Assembly (NCBI RefSeq): GCF_030159255.1
Contig: NZ_BSCT01000031.1
Span: 40,681 to 104,680, forward strand
Source: Bradyrhizobium sp. SSBR45G
GTDB lineage: Bacteria > Pseudomonadota > Alphaproteobacteria > Rhizobiales > Xanthobacteraceae
Direction: 5' to 3'
Length of the DNA: 64,000 nucleotides
Position numbers and translations under genes: made by a program
Shown: positions 34,341-42,725 of the stretch, piece by piece
Numbering within the stretch: position 1 is the first letter of the stretch
How the letters are laid out: each line of letters begins with the position of its first letter
The notes under the pieces: model-generated
The model's database searches: none
The model's input: the letters and a program-made list of their open reading frames with translations, nothing else
What the model was told of the DNA's origin: nothing

Positions 34341-35093
34341 ATGAAGTACCTGGCACCTTTGCTGGCCCTCTCGGCGCTTGCCATGACGTCGACCTCCTCG
34401 GGAGCTCAGCAGCAGAAAGCGACATCCGTCGTCCTCGTCCATGGAGCGTTCGTTGATGGCTCAGGCTGGCAAGCGGTCTACGATCTTCTCAAGAAGGACG
34501 GCTACGAAGTATTGGTGGTTCAAAATCCGACCATCACACTCGAAGGCGACGTCGCCGCCACAGAGGCGGTGATCGCAGCGGCCAAGTATCCCGTCGTGCT
34601 CGTGGGGCACTCCTATGGCGGCATGGTGATCACGCAGGCGGGCGAAAATCCGAAGGTCAAAAGCTTGGCTTACATCGCAGCTTTTGCGCCGGACACGGGC
34701 GAATCGGCCGCATCGCTAAATTCGTGGCCAGCAGAGCCTGGCGAAACGAAGGCGCCGCTGCTGCCCCCGGAGAACGGCTATCTACTGGTCGATCCCGCGA
34801 AGTTCCCGACGTCCTTTGCAGCGGATTCGCCCGTGGCTCTCACCGAATTCATGGCGGCCGCGCAAGTGCCATGGGGATTGAAAGCCGTTGAAGCGAAGGT
34901 CACGAAGGTCGGCTGGAAGGCAAAGCCGAGCGTTTTCCTGGTCCCGTCTCAGGATCGCATGATAACCCCGAGTTCGCAAAGAAAGATGGCCAAGCGAAGC
35001 GGTGCGCGAGTGGAAGAGATAAGCAGCAGCCATGCGGTGATGCTGTCTCATCCGCGGGAGGTCGCCGCGTTCATCGAGTCGGCCGACCGATGA
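34341..35093 (+). CDS. Exported alpha/beta hydrolase, serine type
   Basis: 250 residues from ATG 34341 (AAGGAA upstream), with a signal peptide (cut near SSGAQ). The fold is shown by VVLVHGAFVDGSGW, the serine elbow GHSYGGMV and the final histidine in SSSHAVMLSHP, as in the plant hydroxynitrile lyase/methylesterase-like group of bacterial hydrolases. It lies 76 bp after the preceding hydrolase, so the two are probably one transcript. The natural ester is unknown. Confidence 0.87.
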   Translation: MKYLAPLLALSALAMTSTSSGAQQQKATSVVLVHGAFVDGSGWQAVYDLLKKDGYEVLVVQNPTITLEGDVAATEAVIAAAKYPVVLVGHSYGGMVITQAGENPKVKSLAYIAAFAPDTGESAASLNSWPAEPGETKAPLLPPENGYLLVDPAKFPTSFAADSPVALTEFMAAAQVPWGLKAVEAKVTKVGWKAKPSVFLVPSQDRMITPSSQRKMAKRSGARVEEISSSHAVMLSHPREVAAFIESADR

Positions 35094-35272
35094 TCGAAGC
35101 GGAACAGATCAAATTTCGTTGTGACCCGCAGTGGCTTCCGCTGCGGGTCGTCGAGTGCAGGAGCACGCAGCTAGGCCGTCAAGTGAGCGGACGATCTCCG
35201 AAATCTTGCCAAGGGCGTCGGAAAACACTTGCCGGGTCCTGGCAGCTGAGCGCAGCTTCGTGCTGGTCTTTC

Positions 35273-38110
35273 CTACGATGTCATCTCGCGGGCTTGCCGC
35301 AGGAGGTGCGACGCTCTCACGAGATCCCGCGTAGCGAAACCCTCCCGGAACTGCCGATAGACGGGTGACAGAATGGAATTGGCCTTCTCTGGATAGCCAG
35401 CCTCGAGATGATGCGCCGCAAGTTCGCTGGCCGCGCGCAGTTCGAACGACAGCGCCTCGATGCTGCGGGCCTCGTCGATCGCGTCTAGGAGGAGACGGTG
35501 GGCGCGATCAGGCTGCCCAGAGGCGCGATGGATAAGGGCCTGGATTCGCATCAGCTCGGAGCGGCACCAGCGCTCATCCTGTTGGGCCTCATAGCGTGCC
35601 GCCACTGCGATCGCATCGTTCGCGTGGGCCAACTCTCCGCGAAGGAGATGTCGCTCGGCCGCGACACCCATCATCGCGGGAATTCGCATGACGAATCGTG
35701 TTTGAATGAGATCATCGATCGCCTGCCTGATCCCGAGTGTGGCGCCGGGATCGCCGCGGGAGTCTGCGAGGACGGCCGTATAGAACCGCTGGATCGGCAG
35801 CCAGATTCCGATGGTTTCCTGCTCGAGAATGCCGCCGAGCTTTCGCGTGTAGCGTTCGAGGTCCGCAAGATTTCCGTTAAGAAGGGAGACCGGACAGCAG
35901 GCGAGCGCGAGCACGTTCGACTGCGACGCCAGGTGCCCCTCGGACAGCTCCGCCGCCTCGCGAGCAAGAGCTGCGGCGAGATCGGGCCGCCCGCTCACCC
36001 AGGCAAACCTCACCGTGTAATTGCGAATGCCGATCGAGCGGTCGACCTGGAAGCCAGCCATGCGCGAGCCCTTGCCGATCCCCGGGAATTGCGCTGCCAG
36101 CCGTTCGAGCGTCGCGAGACTGTCGGTCAGCGCTCCCGTGTGCGCCCGCGCCCAGGCCAAGGTCCGCTCGCCCTCGGGCGACAGCGACCAGTCCTGGTGC
36201 TCATCGCAAAGCGCACGAAATTGCTCAAGTCGTTCGATCGCCGCGTGTATGCGTCCGACGTCCATCAAATAGACCGAGAGGCCAAGCAGGGCAAGCAGCT
36301 CCGAGCGGAGGTCGGAGGCCTTGCGCGAATAGGCAACGGCCTTGATCCAATATTCTTCGGTCTCCGGCGGAAACTGGCGCGCATACATCATGCTCCAGGC
36401 ATACGGGATCGTGAGTTTCGCTTTGGTGAGATCGTCGATCTGCAGCGCCTCGGCATGGTCGAGCGCCACTTTCACCCGCGTCTGCGTATCCGAGATGAGC
36501 GAGGTCTCGAACCACAATGGGATCGTCAACATGGTGAGGCGGACGCCGAGCGCGGCATCGCCACCGTCCGCGAAGGCCCAGGCCAAGGCCGCCTGCACGT
36601 CGGCGAGCCGGCCGCGATAGGTCTTCGTCCAATCATCGCTGTCACGCCAGCCCCATTCGGTCTCCGACTGCTCGAACAGAGCCGCGATGCGCTCGGCGTG
36701 CCAGCGGCGCGCCTGCGGCTGCAAGCCGGCGTCCTGCAGGCGCTTTGCGGCATATCGCCGCGTGCTGTCGAGCAGGCGGTAGCGAAGATTGGCGCCCTCG
36801 ACCTGGGCTGTCAGCAAAGACTTGATAACGAGACCGCCAAGGCCGATGGTCACATCGATGGGGGACAGGCCTCGTGGCGCCGCGATGGCGATCACGTCTT
36901 CCAGGTCGAACGCGTCGGCGAACACGGAGATCAGGCAGAACACCTCCACCTCGTGTGGCGACAGCAGGCCGTAGCTCCAGTCGATGGCCGCGAGCAGCGT
37001 GTCGTGGCGGCCTGGCGTCTTGGTGGTATCGTCGGCATGAAAGCCGAGATAATCGCTCAGCCGCGCGGCCAGCTCCTGCACGGGATGATCATCGAGCTCG
37101 CCCGCCAGCAGCTCGATGGCGAGCGGAAGCCCGTCTACCGAGCGGCAGATCTGACTGACCGCATCGCGATCGGCTTCGCTGATCTGATGGCCGGTCCATT
37201 CCGAGGCCCTGCGCGCAAACAGCTCGACGGCGGGAAATTTCAGGAGCTCGTCGAGCGTGGACAGGTCGTGCGCTGGAAAGGCGAGGGGATCCAGCCACAT
37301 CACGTGCTCGCCGGGGACGCGCAGCGGCTCGCGGCTCGTCGCCAGGAGTCTGGACCGACCCGGCTGACGCGCAAAGCTGCGCGCGAAGATTGCCACGGCG
37401 GGCAGCACGTGCTCGCAATTGTCGAGCAGCACCAGCATCGCCCTGTCCTTGAGATGGGCGACGGCGGCGTCGAGGGGGGCGCCCATGTCGCCGCGAAGTC
37501 CGAGCGCTGCGACGAAGGCCGAGGGCAGCAGCGCGGGATCATCGATCCTGGCGAGATCGACGAAACAGACGCCGTCGGGATAGTGGCCTTCCAGGCTGTG
37601 CGCCGCGGAGATGGCGATGGTGGTCTTGCCGACACCGGCGGGTCCGATCACCGTGACCTGGGGATGCGTCTGCAGCAGCTCGATCAGGCGGGCGATCTCG
37701 CGCTCGCGGGCGATGACGTCCTCCAGCACCGGCAGACGGCTCGGGCGTGCCGCGACCGGGGCAGCAGCGACTTCGGCGGTAGCAGCGTCAGTTATCTGCA
37801 CCTGCGCCACAAAGCGATAGCCACGCCGGGCGACGGTTGCGATATAGGTCGATTGCTCCTGCGTGTCGCCGAGCGAGCGACGCAGGCTATGCATGTTGAC
37901 CTTGAGATTGCTCTCGTGGACGAACGTGCCAGGCCATGCATAGGCCATGAGCTCGTCCTTCGAGATCAGTTCGTTGCTGCGCTCGACGAGGAGGTGCAGC
38001 AGTTCGAATGCTCTCCCGCCGAGTTTGACGGTGGCGCCGTCACGCGTGAGCAGTTGCCGCTCCGGAAGCAGCCGGAACGGTCCGAACGAATACACGACCT
38101 TCTGACGCAT
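35273..38110 (-). CDS. Winged-helix / STAND ATPase / TPR transcriptional regulator (copy 2)
   Basis: 945 residues. Same layout as the copy at 27716-30604: OmpR-type DNA-binding domain (SNLKVNMHSLRRSLGDTQ, YIATVARRGYRFVA), Walker A GPAGVGKTT, Walker B MLVLLDNCEHVLP and a TPR C terminus, and it ends with a matching block (FATRDLVRASHLL). The two are clearly paralogous yet diverged over their whole length, so the duplication is old. It is convergent with the exported hydrolases and upstream of the ABM/VOC/AKR genes. Confidence 0.88.
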   Translation of the reverse strand: MRQKVVYSFGPFRLLPERQLLTRDGATVKLGGRAFELLHLLVERSNELISKDELMAYAWPGTFVHESNLKVNMHSLRRSLGDTQEQSTYIATVARRGYRFVAQVQITDAATAEVAAAPVAARPSRLPVLEDVIAREREIARLIELLQTHPQVTVIGPAGVGKTTIAISAAHSLEGHYPDGVCFVDLARIDDPALLPSAFVAALGLRGDMGAPLDAAVAHLKDRAMLVLLDNCEHVLPAVAIFARSFARQPGRSRLLATSREPLRVPGEHVMWLDPLAFPAHDLSTLDELLKFPAVELFARRASEWTGHQISEADRDAVSQICRSVDGLPLAIELLAGELDDHPVQELAARLSDYLGFHADDTTKTPGRHDTLLAAIDWSYGLLSPHEVEVFCLISVFADAFDLEDVIAIAAPRGLSPIDVTIGLGGLVIKSLLTAQVEGANLRYRLLDSTRRYAAKRLQDAGLQPQARRWHAERIAALFEQSETEWGWRDSDDWTKTYRGRLADVQAALAWAFADGGDAALGVRLTMLTIPLWFETSLISDTQTRVKVALDHAEALQIDDLTKAKLTIPYAWSMMYARQFPPETEEYWIKAVAYSRKASDLRSELLALLGLSVYLMDVGRIHAAIERLEQFRALCDEHQDWSLSPEGERTLAWARAHTGALTDSLATLERLAAQFPGIGKGSRMAGFQVDRSIGIRNYTVRFAWVSGRPDLAAALAREAAELSEGHLASQSNVLALACCPVSLLNGNLADLERYTRKLGGILEQETIGIWLPIQRFYTAVLADSRGDPGATLGIRQAIDDLIQTRFVMRIPAMMGVAAERHLLRGELAHANDAIAVAARYEAQQDERWCRSELMRIQALIHRASGQPDRAHRLLLDAIDEARSIEALSFELRAASELAAHHLEAGYPEKANSILSPVYRQFREGFATRDLVRASHLLRQAREMTS

Positions 38111-38310
38111 GAGCTCCTTTGACGTCGAACCTCGGATCGAGGCGTGGGGCCCCCATTCGACTATCTATCAATTGAGCCTGCTATGCGCCAGTCGTGGCCT
38201 CCCTTGGACCAACAGCCGGTCCGACGTGATACCCGTCTCGCGTCGTGGAACCTCAGACGACACGGACGTTTTGTTGACTTGACCTCATTCGCCTTCTGCC
38301 CAAAATTCGA

Positions 38311-38733
38311 TCATTGCCGCGGCGCGGTGAAAACCGTCATCCGCATGACATCGACTCCGCCATCGGCAAGCTCCGGCAGCTTGGCGAACCACGCCTTGAC
38401 GTAGGGCATCGTGTTGTGGGCATCGAAATCGGCCTGGCTGGCAAAGACCTCGTAGAAGACGAAATGTCCCGGCTTGGCACGATCCTCCTGGAAAAAGTAC
38501 ACGAGGTTCTTCGGGTCGCCGCGGACCAGATCGATCAAGGGCAGGGTGGCCGCTCTCAATGCATCCTCCTTGCCTCGCTTTGCCCGCACCTGCGCCACCA
38601 CGGAGTAGGCGCCGTTCGGAATGGCCGCATAGTTTGGCGACAAGGTCTGCTGGGCGGAAGCGGCCGAGCCCGTCAGCGTCGATGCAGCGACGAGGAGGGC
38701 GGTGAATAGCTGAGCGTGCAAGTAATTTGGCAT
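38311..38733 (-). CDS. Exported ABM-family monooxygenase
   Basis: 140 residues from ATG 38733 (AAAAGGA upstream). A signal peptide (cut near ASAQQ) precedes one ABM domain (YSVVAQVRAKRGKEDALRA, NLVYFFQEDRAKPGHFVFYEVF, HNTMPYVKAWFAKLPEL). Third gene of the minus-strand AKR-VOC-ABM row. Export of such a domain is less common and suits a periplasmic quinone or aldehyde chemistry. The substrate is unknown. Confidence 0.85.
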   Translation of the reverse strand: MPNYLHAQLFTALLVAASTLTGSAASAQQTLSPNYAAIPNGAYSVVAQVRAKRGKEDALRAATLPLIDLVRGDPKNLVYFFQEDRAKPGHFVFYEVFASQADFDAHNTMPYVKAWFAKLPELADGGVDVMRMTVFTAPRQ

Positions 38734-38833
38734 CGAATGTCCTTTTCGCGTGGGATGTCCGCGATGAGCCGGTGCAGGCCGAACGGCCGTCGAACGCACC
38801 AGCAACCGGGTGGCTGCTGGTGCTTTTGGCGGA

Positions 38834-39685
38834 TCAGCGCGTGATGGTCTGCTGGCGCTTGGCGAGCGCCTCGCTGAATCGCCGCTTGACCGGGCCGAGC
38901 GCCTTGACGAATTCGAGCTGCTCGCCCTCCGGTCCCTTGCAATAGATCAGCTCCCAGCCGTTCGACGGCTCCTCGGTCACCCGGTTGGTGTTGGCGCTGC
39001 GCGGCGCGGCCTTGCGCTCGGCCTCGGTCCGCACCCGCACGCTGCGGTTGGCCCTGACCTGCGTCATGCCGCGCTTGGCGGATTCTGCCTCGAGGTCGGC
39101 GATGAACTTGTTGAAGTCGACCTCGTCACGCACGTAGAAGCAGATGTGCATCATGCGCGGGAAGGCGGGGCTCATGTGCTGCACCGGCTCGGCGAAGCTG
39201 ACGGCGCTGCCCATCGGCTGGTCGGACTCGCGATACTGCAACAGTTCCAGCACCATGTTGTCGAACTGGATGAAACGGACGTCGAGCCGCTGGGCGCCGC
39301 TGCGCAGGTCCGGAACGCCGATCGTCCGCGGATTGACGCTACGGCTGTTCGCCTCGATCTCCTGATCGGCGAGCAGGGTGTTCTGCACGCCGTCGCCCTG
39401 GAAATCGCCGTGGCGAAAGACCTCCGTGCCGCCGAGAACCTGGGTGTAGAACTCGTAGGCGCGCTCCATGTTCTGGACCGTCAGGCCGAAATGCTGCACG
39501 CCCTGCAGCCGCGCGCCCAGCGGAGCATCGTCCCGCGCACCGTCTGACGCGCCGGCGCCTTGAGCGGCGGCTGTGCTGACCGCCGCAACACTGCTCGCTG
39601 CAAGTCCGGTGATCACAGCAGCGCTGGCGGCACGAAGCATGGTCCGGCGTTCAATGTCGGCGGCATCGTTCAAATCGTTGGTCAT
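38834..39685 (-). CDS. VOC (glyoxalase-fold) protein with Tat-like signal
   Basis: 283 residues from ATG 39685 (CAGGAGATT upstream). The start holds ERRTMLRAASAAVITGLAAS, a Tat-like signal lacking one of the twin arginines' usual context. Two half-domains of the vicinal oxygen chelate fold follow (LQGVQHFGLTVQNMERAYEFY; MMHICFYVRDEVDFNKFI), with metal-ligand-like His and Glu residues. Probably a periplasmic glyoxalase or dioxygenase relative; the reaction is unknown. It is between the AKR and ABM genes. Confidence 0.82.
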   Translation of the reverse strand: MTNDLNDAADIERRTMLRAASAAVITGLAASSVAAVSTAAAQGAGASDGARDDAPLGARLQGVQHFGLTVQNMERAYEFYTQVLGGTEVFRHGDFQGDGVQNTLLADQEIEANSRSVNPRTIGVPDLRSGAQRLDVRFIQFDNMVLELLQYRESDQPMGSAVSFAEPVQHMSPAFPRMMHICFYVRDEVDFNKFIADLEAESAKRGMTQVRANRSVRVRTEAERKAAPRSANTNRVTEEPSNGWELIYCKGPEGEQLEFVKALGPVKRRFSEALAKRQQTITR

Positions 39686-39779
39686 CTGCAATCTCCTGGC
39701 TGTCAACGGGCTGTGTTGCGGCCGTGTGGGCGAGAGTGGGGGGCCGGCCGCAGATCAATGCCCCCAACTCGGAAGCTGG

Positions 39780-40793
39780 TTAGTTCGTCTCCGGGAGCGG
39801 AGCATCCGGATGGATGAGGCAGGCGGCGCGCAGCTCGCTCCAGAACTCGGTAGGAATGACTTCCGCGAGCGCGGCATGATCGGCCGCGATACGGTCGGGG
39901 CGGCTTGCTCCGGGAATGACAGCCGCAACGGCGGGATCAGCGAGCGCGAACTGCAGGCCGGCCGCCTTCATGCTGATGCGATGGCGATCGGCGATGGCCT
40001 TGATCCGTGCCACCTTCTCGATGATCTCAGCTGGAGCCGGCGCGTATTCGAAGTTCGGACCGCCAACGAGCGCCCCGGAACTATAGGGGCCGCCGACGAT
40101 GAGTCCGAGCTCGTGCTCGGCCACCATCGGCATCAGCCGCTGCAACGCCTGGGTATGGTCGAGCAGCGTGTAGCGGCCCGCCAGCAGGCAGCCATTGGGG
40201 CGGGGCGCATCGAGGGCGAGCAGCAGTTCGATCGGCTCGACCCGGTTGACGCCGAGCCCCCATGCCCTGATCACGCGCTCGTCGCGCAGCCGGTCGAGCG
40301 CCTTGAACGCCCCTTTGCGCGCGGTATCGAATACGCCGAGCCACCCGTCGCCGTAGAAGTCCTGCGCGACGTCGTGAACGAAGACGATATCGATACGGTC
40401 GAGGCGCAGCCGCTTCAGGCTGTCTTCGATCGAGCGCAGCGTCGCATCGGCCGAGTAGTCGTTGACGATCCTGTTCGGACGTCCATGCTTGAACACGCCG
40501 CCCTTCTCGCCGAGGTCGCGGGCATTCACGTCCTCGATCTCGTCGAGGATCAGACGACCCACCTTGGTGCTGATCACATAGTCGGCCCGCGGCCGCCCGG
40601 CGAGCGCTGCGCCGAGGCGCAACTCGGCGAGCCCGGCGCCGTAGAACGGCGCGGTGTCGAAATAGCGGATGCCGCTGTCCCATGCGGCGCTCACCGTGGC
40701 CAGGGCTTCGTCTTCCGGAATGTCGCGGAACATGTTGCCGAGCGGTGCGGCGCCGAAGCCCAGTTTGCCCGGCAGGATAGTCTTGAGTGACAT
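39780..40793 (-). CDS. Aldo/keto reductase (sugar or aldehyde dehydrogenase type)
   Basis: 337 residues, ribosome site AAGGAG ten bases before ATG 40793. TIM-barrel AKR with the catalytic tetrad Asp (YFDTAPFYG), Tyr, Lys (ISTKVGR) and His (VFVHDVA). The layout and the absence of an extra C-terminal loop resemble the D-threo-aldose/L-fucose dehydrogenase group. First gene of the minus-strand row and divergent from the AraC regulator. A second AKR of the same group is at 52549-53571. Confidence 0.88.
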   Translation of the reverse strand: MSLKTILPGKLGFGAAPLGNMFRDIPEDEALATVSAAWDSGIRYFDTAPFYGAGLAELRLGAALAGRPRADYVISTKVGRLILDEIEDVNARDLGEKGGVFKHGRPNRIVNDYSADATLRSIEDSLKRLRLDRIDIVFVHDVAQDFYGDGWLGVFDTARKGAFKALDRLRDERVIRAWGLGVNRVEPIELLLALDAPRPNGCLLAGRYTLLDHTQALQRLMPMVAEHELGLIVGGPYSSGALVGGPNFEYAPAPAEIIEKVARIKAIADRHRISMKAAGLQFALADPAVAAVIPGASRPDRIAADHAALAEVIPTEFWSELRAACLIHPDAPLPETN

Positions 40794-41154
40794 GCTCTCG
40801 TCTCCTTAGATTCGGGGCGACGCCGGCATGCGGCAAAGGAATTGACTGAGACGCACGATGACCTCCGATCGCGATTGTGGACGTGGCTGATTGGCTCAGC
40901 CTTCACTACGGCGGATTGGCGCGGACATATTTTCGGATTCTGCGCGATGACGGACCGATCTTGCTGATTGCTGCGCAGCCTCAACAATCGTCCGAGAAGA
41001 ATGGGGTCGTCAGGAAGCCTTTGTGCTTACTGCGATTTACCTCTTTTAACCGCGCGCCCGCTGGACTTTGCCGGCGCTGTCGCGAACAAGTGGCAGGTCA
41101 ATGCAGACGACCGGCAGCGTTAGTCGGGATACCTCAGACCGAGCGGAGGCCACG
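40794..41154. other. Divergent control region of the AKR row and the AraC gene
   Basis: 361 bp with no gene; it must carry promoters for both directions. The part near 41037-41080 resembles the leader of the ruined AraC copy, as expected if the AraC binding site was duplicated with the gene. Confidence 0.5.
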
Positions 41155-42090
41155 ATGCCGCTCCCTACGCATGGGGATGAGAAATATCGGAACAGTGAGA
41201 AGCTCGCGGAAGCCAAGGACTGGCAACACCTCGGCATCGAGCATCGCAAATTCGAGGCCGGTCGTCAGGAGACGCCCGTTCCAATCTGTAACGAGCTCGT
41301 GCTGCTGCTGTCTGGCGGAGGCATCGTCTCGCGCACCGGCAATGGCGAAACGCAAACCAGTCTCGCCCGGCCGGGCATGACCTATCTCGTTCCGGTCGGC
41401 ACGCAGGAGAGCCGTCTCGAACTGTCGGACCGGATGGAGTGCCTGCATCTCTATCTTCCTCCAGCCCTCATTGATCACAGTGCGCTTGCCGATTTCGATG
41501 TCGATCCGGACAAAATCGAGATCGTCTATGCCGACGGCCTCGCGGACCAGGTGATCTTCCAGATCTGCTCGCCGCTGCGCGACTTGTTGTATCGGCCGCG
41601 CCAGCCGACCGACGCGCTGTTCGTCGAGGGCATCCAGACCGCGCTCGCGGCCCATCTCATCGGCTGCTACACGATCGATCGCTGGCGGCCGCCCGAGAGA
41701 TCGCCGTCGCTCGATCCGCGCCGGCTGCAACGCGTGATCGACTTTATCGATGCTTCGCTCGGCACCGACATCCGGCTCGACGAGCTTGCCGCCCAGGCCT
41801 GTCTCAGCCCGTTCCATTTCTCGCGCCTGTTTCGCGAGGCGACCGGCCTGTCGCCGCATCGCTACGTCACCGATCGCCGAGTCCAGGCGGCGCGGCATGA
41901 GCTGGCGCACAACGACGCACCGCTGGTCCAGATCGCGCTCGACTTCGGCTTCGGATCGCAAGCCAATTTCACGCGTGTCTTTCGCAAGGCCACCGGCTTG
42001 ACGCCCGGACAATATCGCGAGTTGTGCTGCGGCTCGTTGCAGGCGAAGCCCGGCCGCCGCGATCCGAACCAGCGCAGGGATTGCTCATGA
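41155..42090 (+). CDS. AraC-family transcriptional regulator (intact copy)
   Basis: 311 residues. ATG 41155 follows CGGAGG by five bases and matches the N terminus of the pseudogene copy. An N-terminal sensing domain (about 1-185) leads to two helix-turn-helix motifs (RLDELAAQACLSPFHFSRLF and PLVQIALDFGFGSQANFTRVF) near the C terminus. It probably controls the iorAB-cytochrome genes downstream and the AKR row upstream. The other copy, at 31034, is broken. Confidence 0.92.
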   Translation: MPLPTHGDEKYRNSEKLAEAKDWQHLGIEHRKFEAGRQETPVPICNELVLLLSGGGIVSRTGNGETQTSLARPGMTYLVPVGTQESRLELSDRMECLHLYLPPALIDHSALADFDVDPDKIEIVYADGLADQVIFQICSPLRDLLYRPRQPTDALFVEGIQTALAAHLIGCYTIDRWRPPERSPSLDPRRLQRVIDFIDASLGTDIRLDELAAQACLSPFHFSRLFREATGLSPHRYVTDRRVQAARHELAHNDAPLVQIALDFGFGSQANFTRVFRKATGLTPGQYRELCCGSLQAKPGRRDPNQRRDCS

Positions 42091-42259
42091 TCCCGCAGGA
42101 TTCGCAAATACCGTCGCACGGCCTTTCGGCAAACTGCACGTATCAGCTTTGCTGAGCTCACGATCGGTCTGATCCGGGGCGCGACGACGATTGCCATGCG
42201 CAAGCTGGCCGGCGCCTTCGCGTTCGGCCGTAAACCCTGCGAGAGGAGCATCAATCGAT

Positions 42260-42724
42260 ATGATCGAGTTCACGGTCAATGGAACCAAGCGCCAGGTCGA
42301 CGTTACTCCCGACATGCCTTTGCTTTGGGTGCTCAGGGACGAGCTTGGGATCACCAGTGCCAAATATGGCTGCGGCGTTGCGCAGTGCGGCGCGTGCACG
42401 GTTCACATCGACGGCTTGGCGGTCCGCTCCTGTCAGTCGCGGATCGGCGATCTCGCCGGCAAGTCGGTCGTCACGCTCGACGGCGTCGACGGACGCGATC
42501 AGCATCCGGTGGTGCAGGCATGGATCGAGCATCAGGTGCCGCAATGCGGCTACTGCCAGACCGGGCAGATCATGCAGGCGATTTCGCTGCTGGACCTGAT
42601 CCCCAAGCCGACCGACGAACAGATCGACCAGGTCATGTCCGGCAATCTTTGCCGCTGCGGCACCTATCCTCGTATTCGCGCCGCGATTCACGCGGCGGCC
42701 GCAAAGAAGATGGCGGAGAAGTAA
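42260..42724 (+). CDS. iorA: Isoquinoline 1-oxidoreductase-type 2Fe-2S subunit
   Basis: 154 residues with two [2Fe-2S] sites: a plant-type set (CGVAQCGACTV then SC) and the second set (CGYCQTGQ, CRCG), as in the small subunit of xanthine oxidase-family molybdoenzymes. It hands electrons from the molybdenum subunit to a carrier. The next gene begins one base after its stop. The name follows the isoquinoline oxidoreductase family; real substrates in this group are often aldehydes. Confidence 0.88.
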   Translation: MIEFTVNGTKRQVDVTPDMPLLWVLRDELGITSAKYGCGVAQCGACTVHIDGLAVRSCQSRIGDLAGKSVVTLDGVDGRDQHPVVQAWIEHQVPQCGYCQTGQIMQAISLLDLIPKPTDEQIDQVMSGNLCRCGTYPRIRAAIHAAAAKKMAEK

Positions 42725-42725
42725 C

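Noticed and set aside
35498..38122. 874-codon plus-strand frame
   Set aside because: It is the shadow of the STAND regulator on the other strand; the latter has clear domains, and the plus frame has none.
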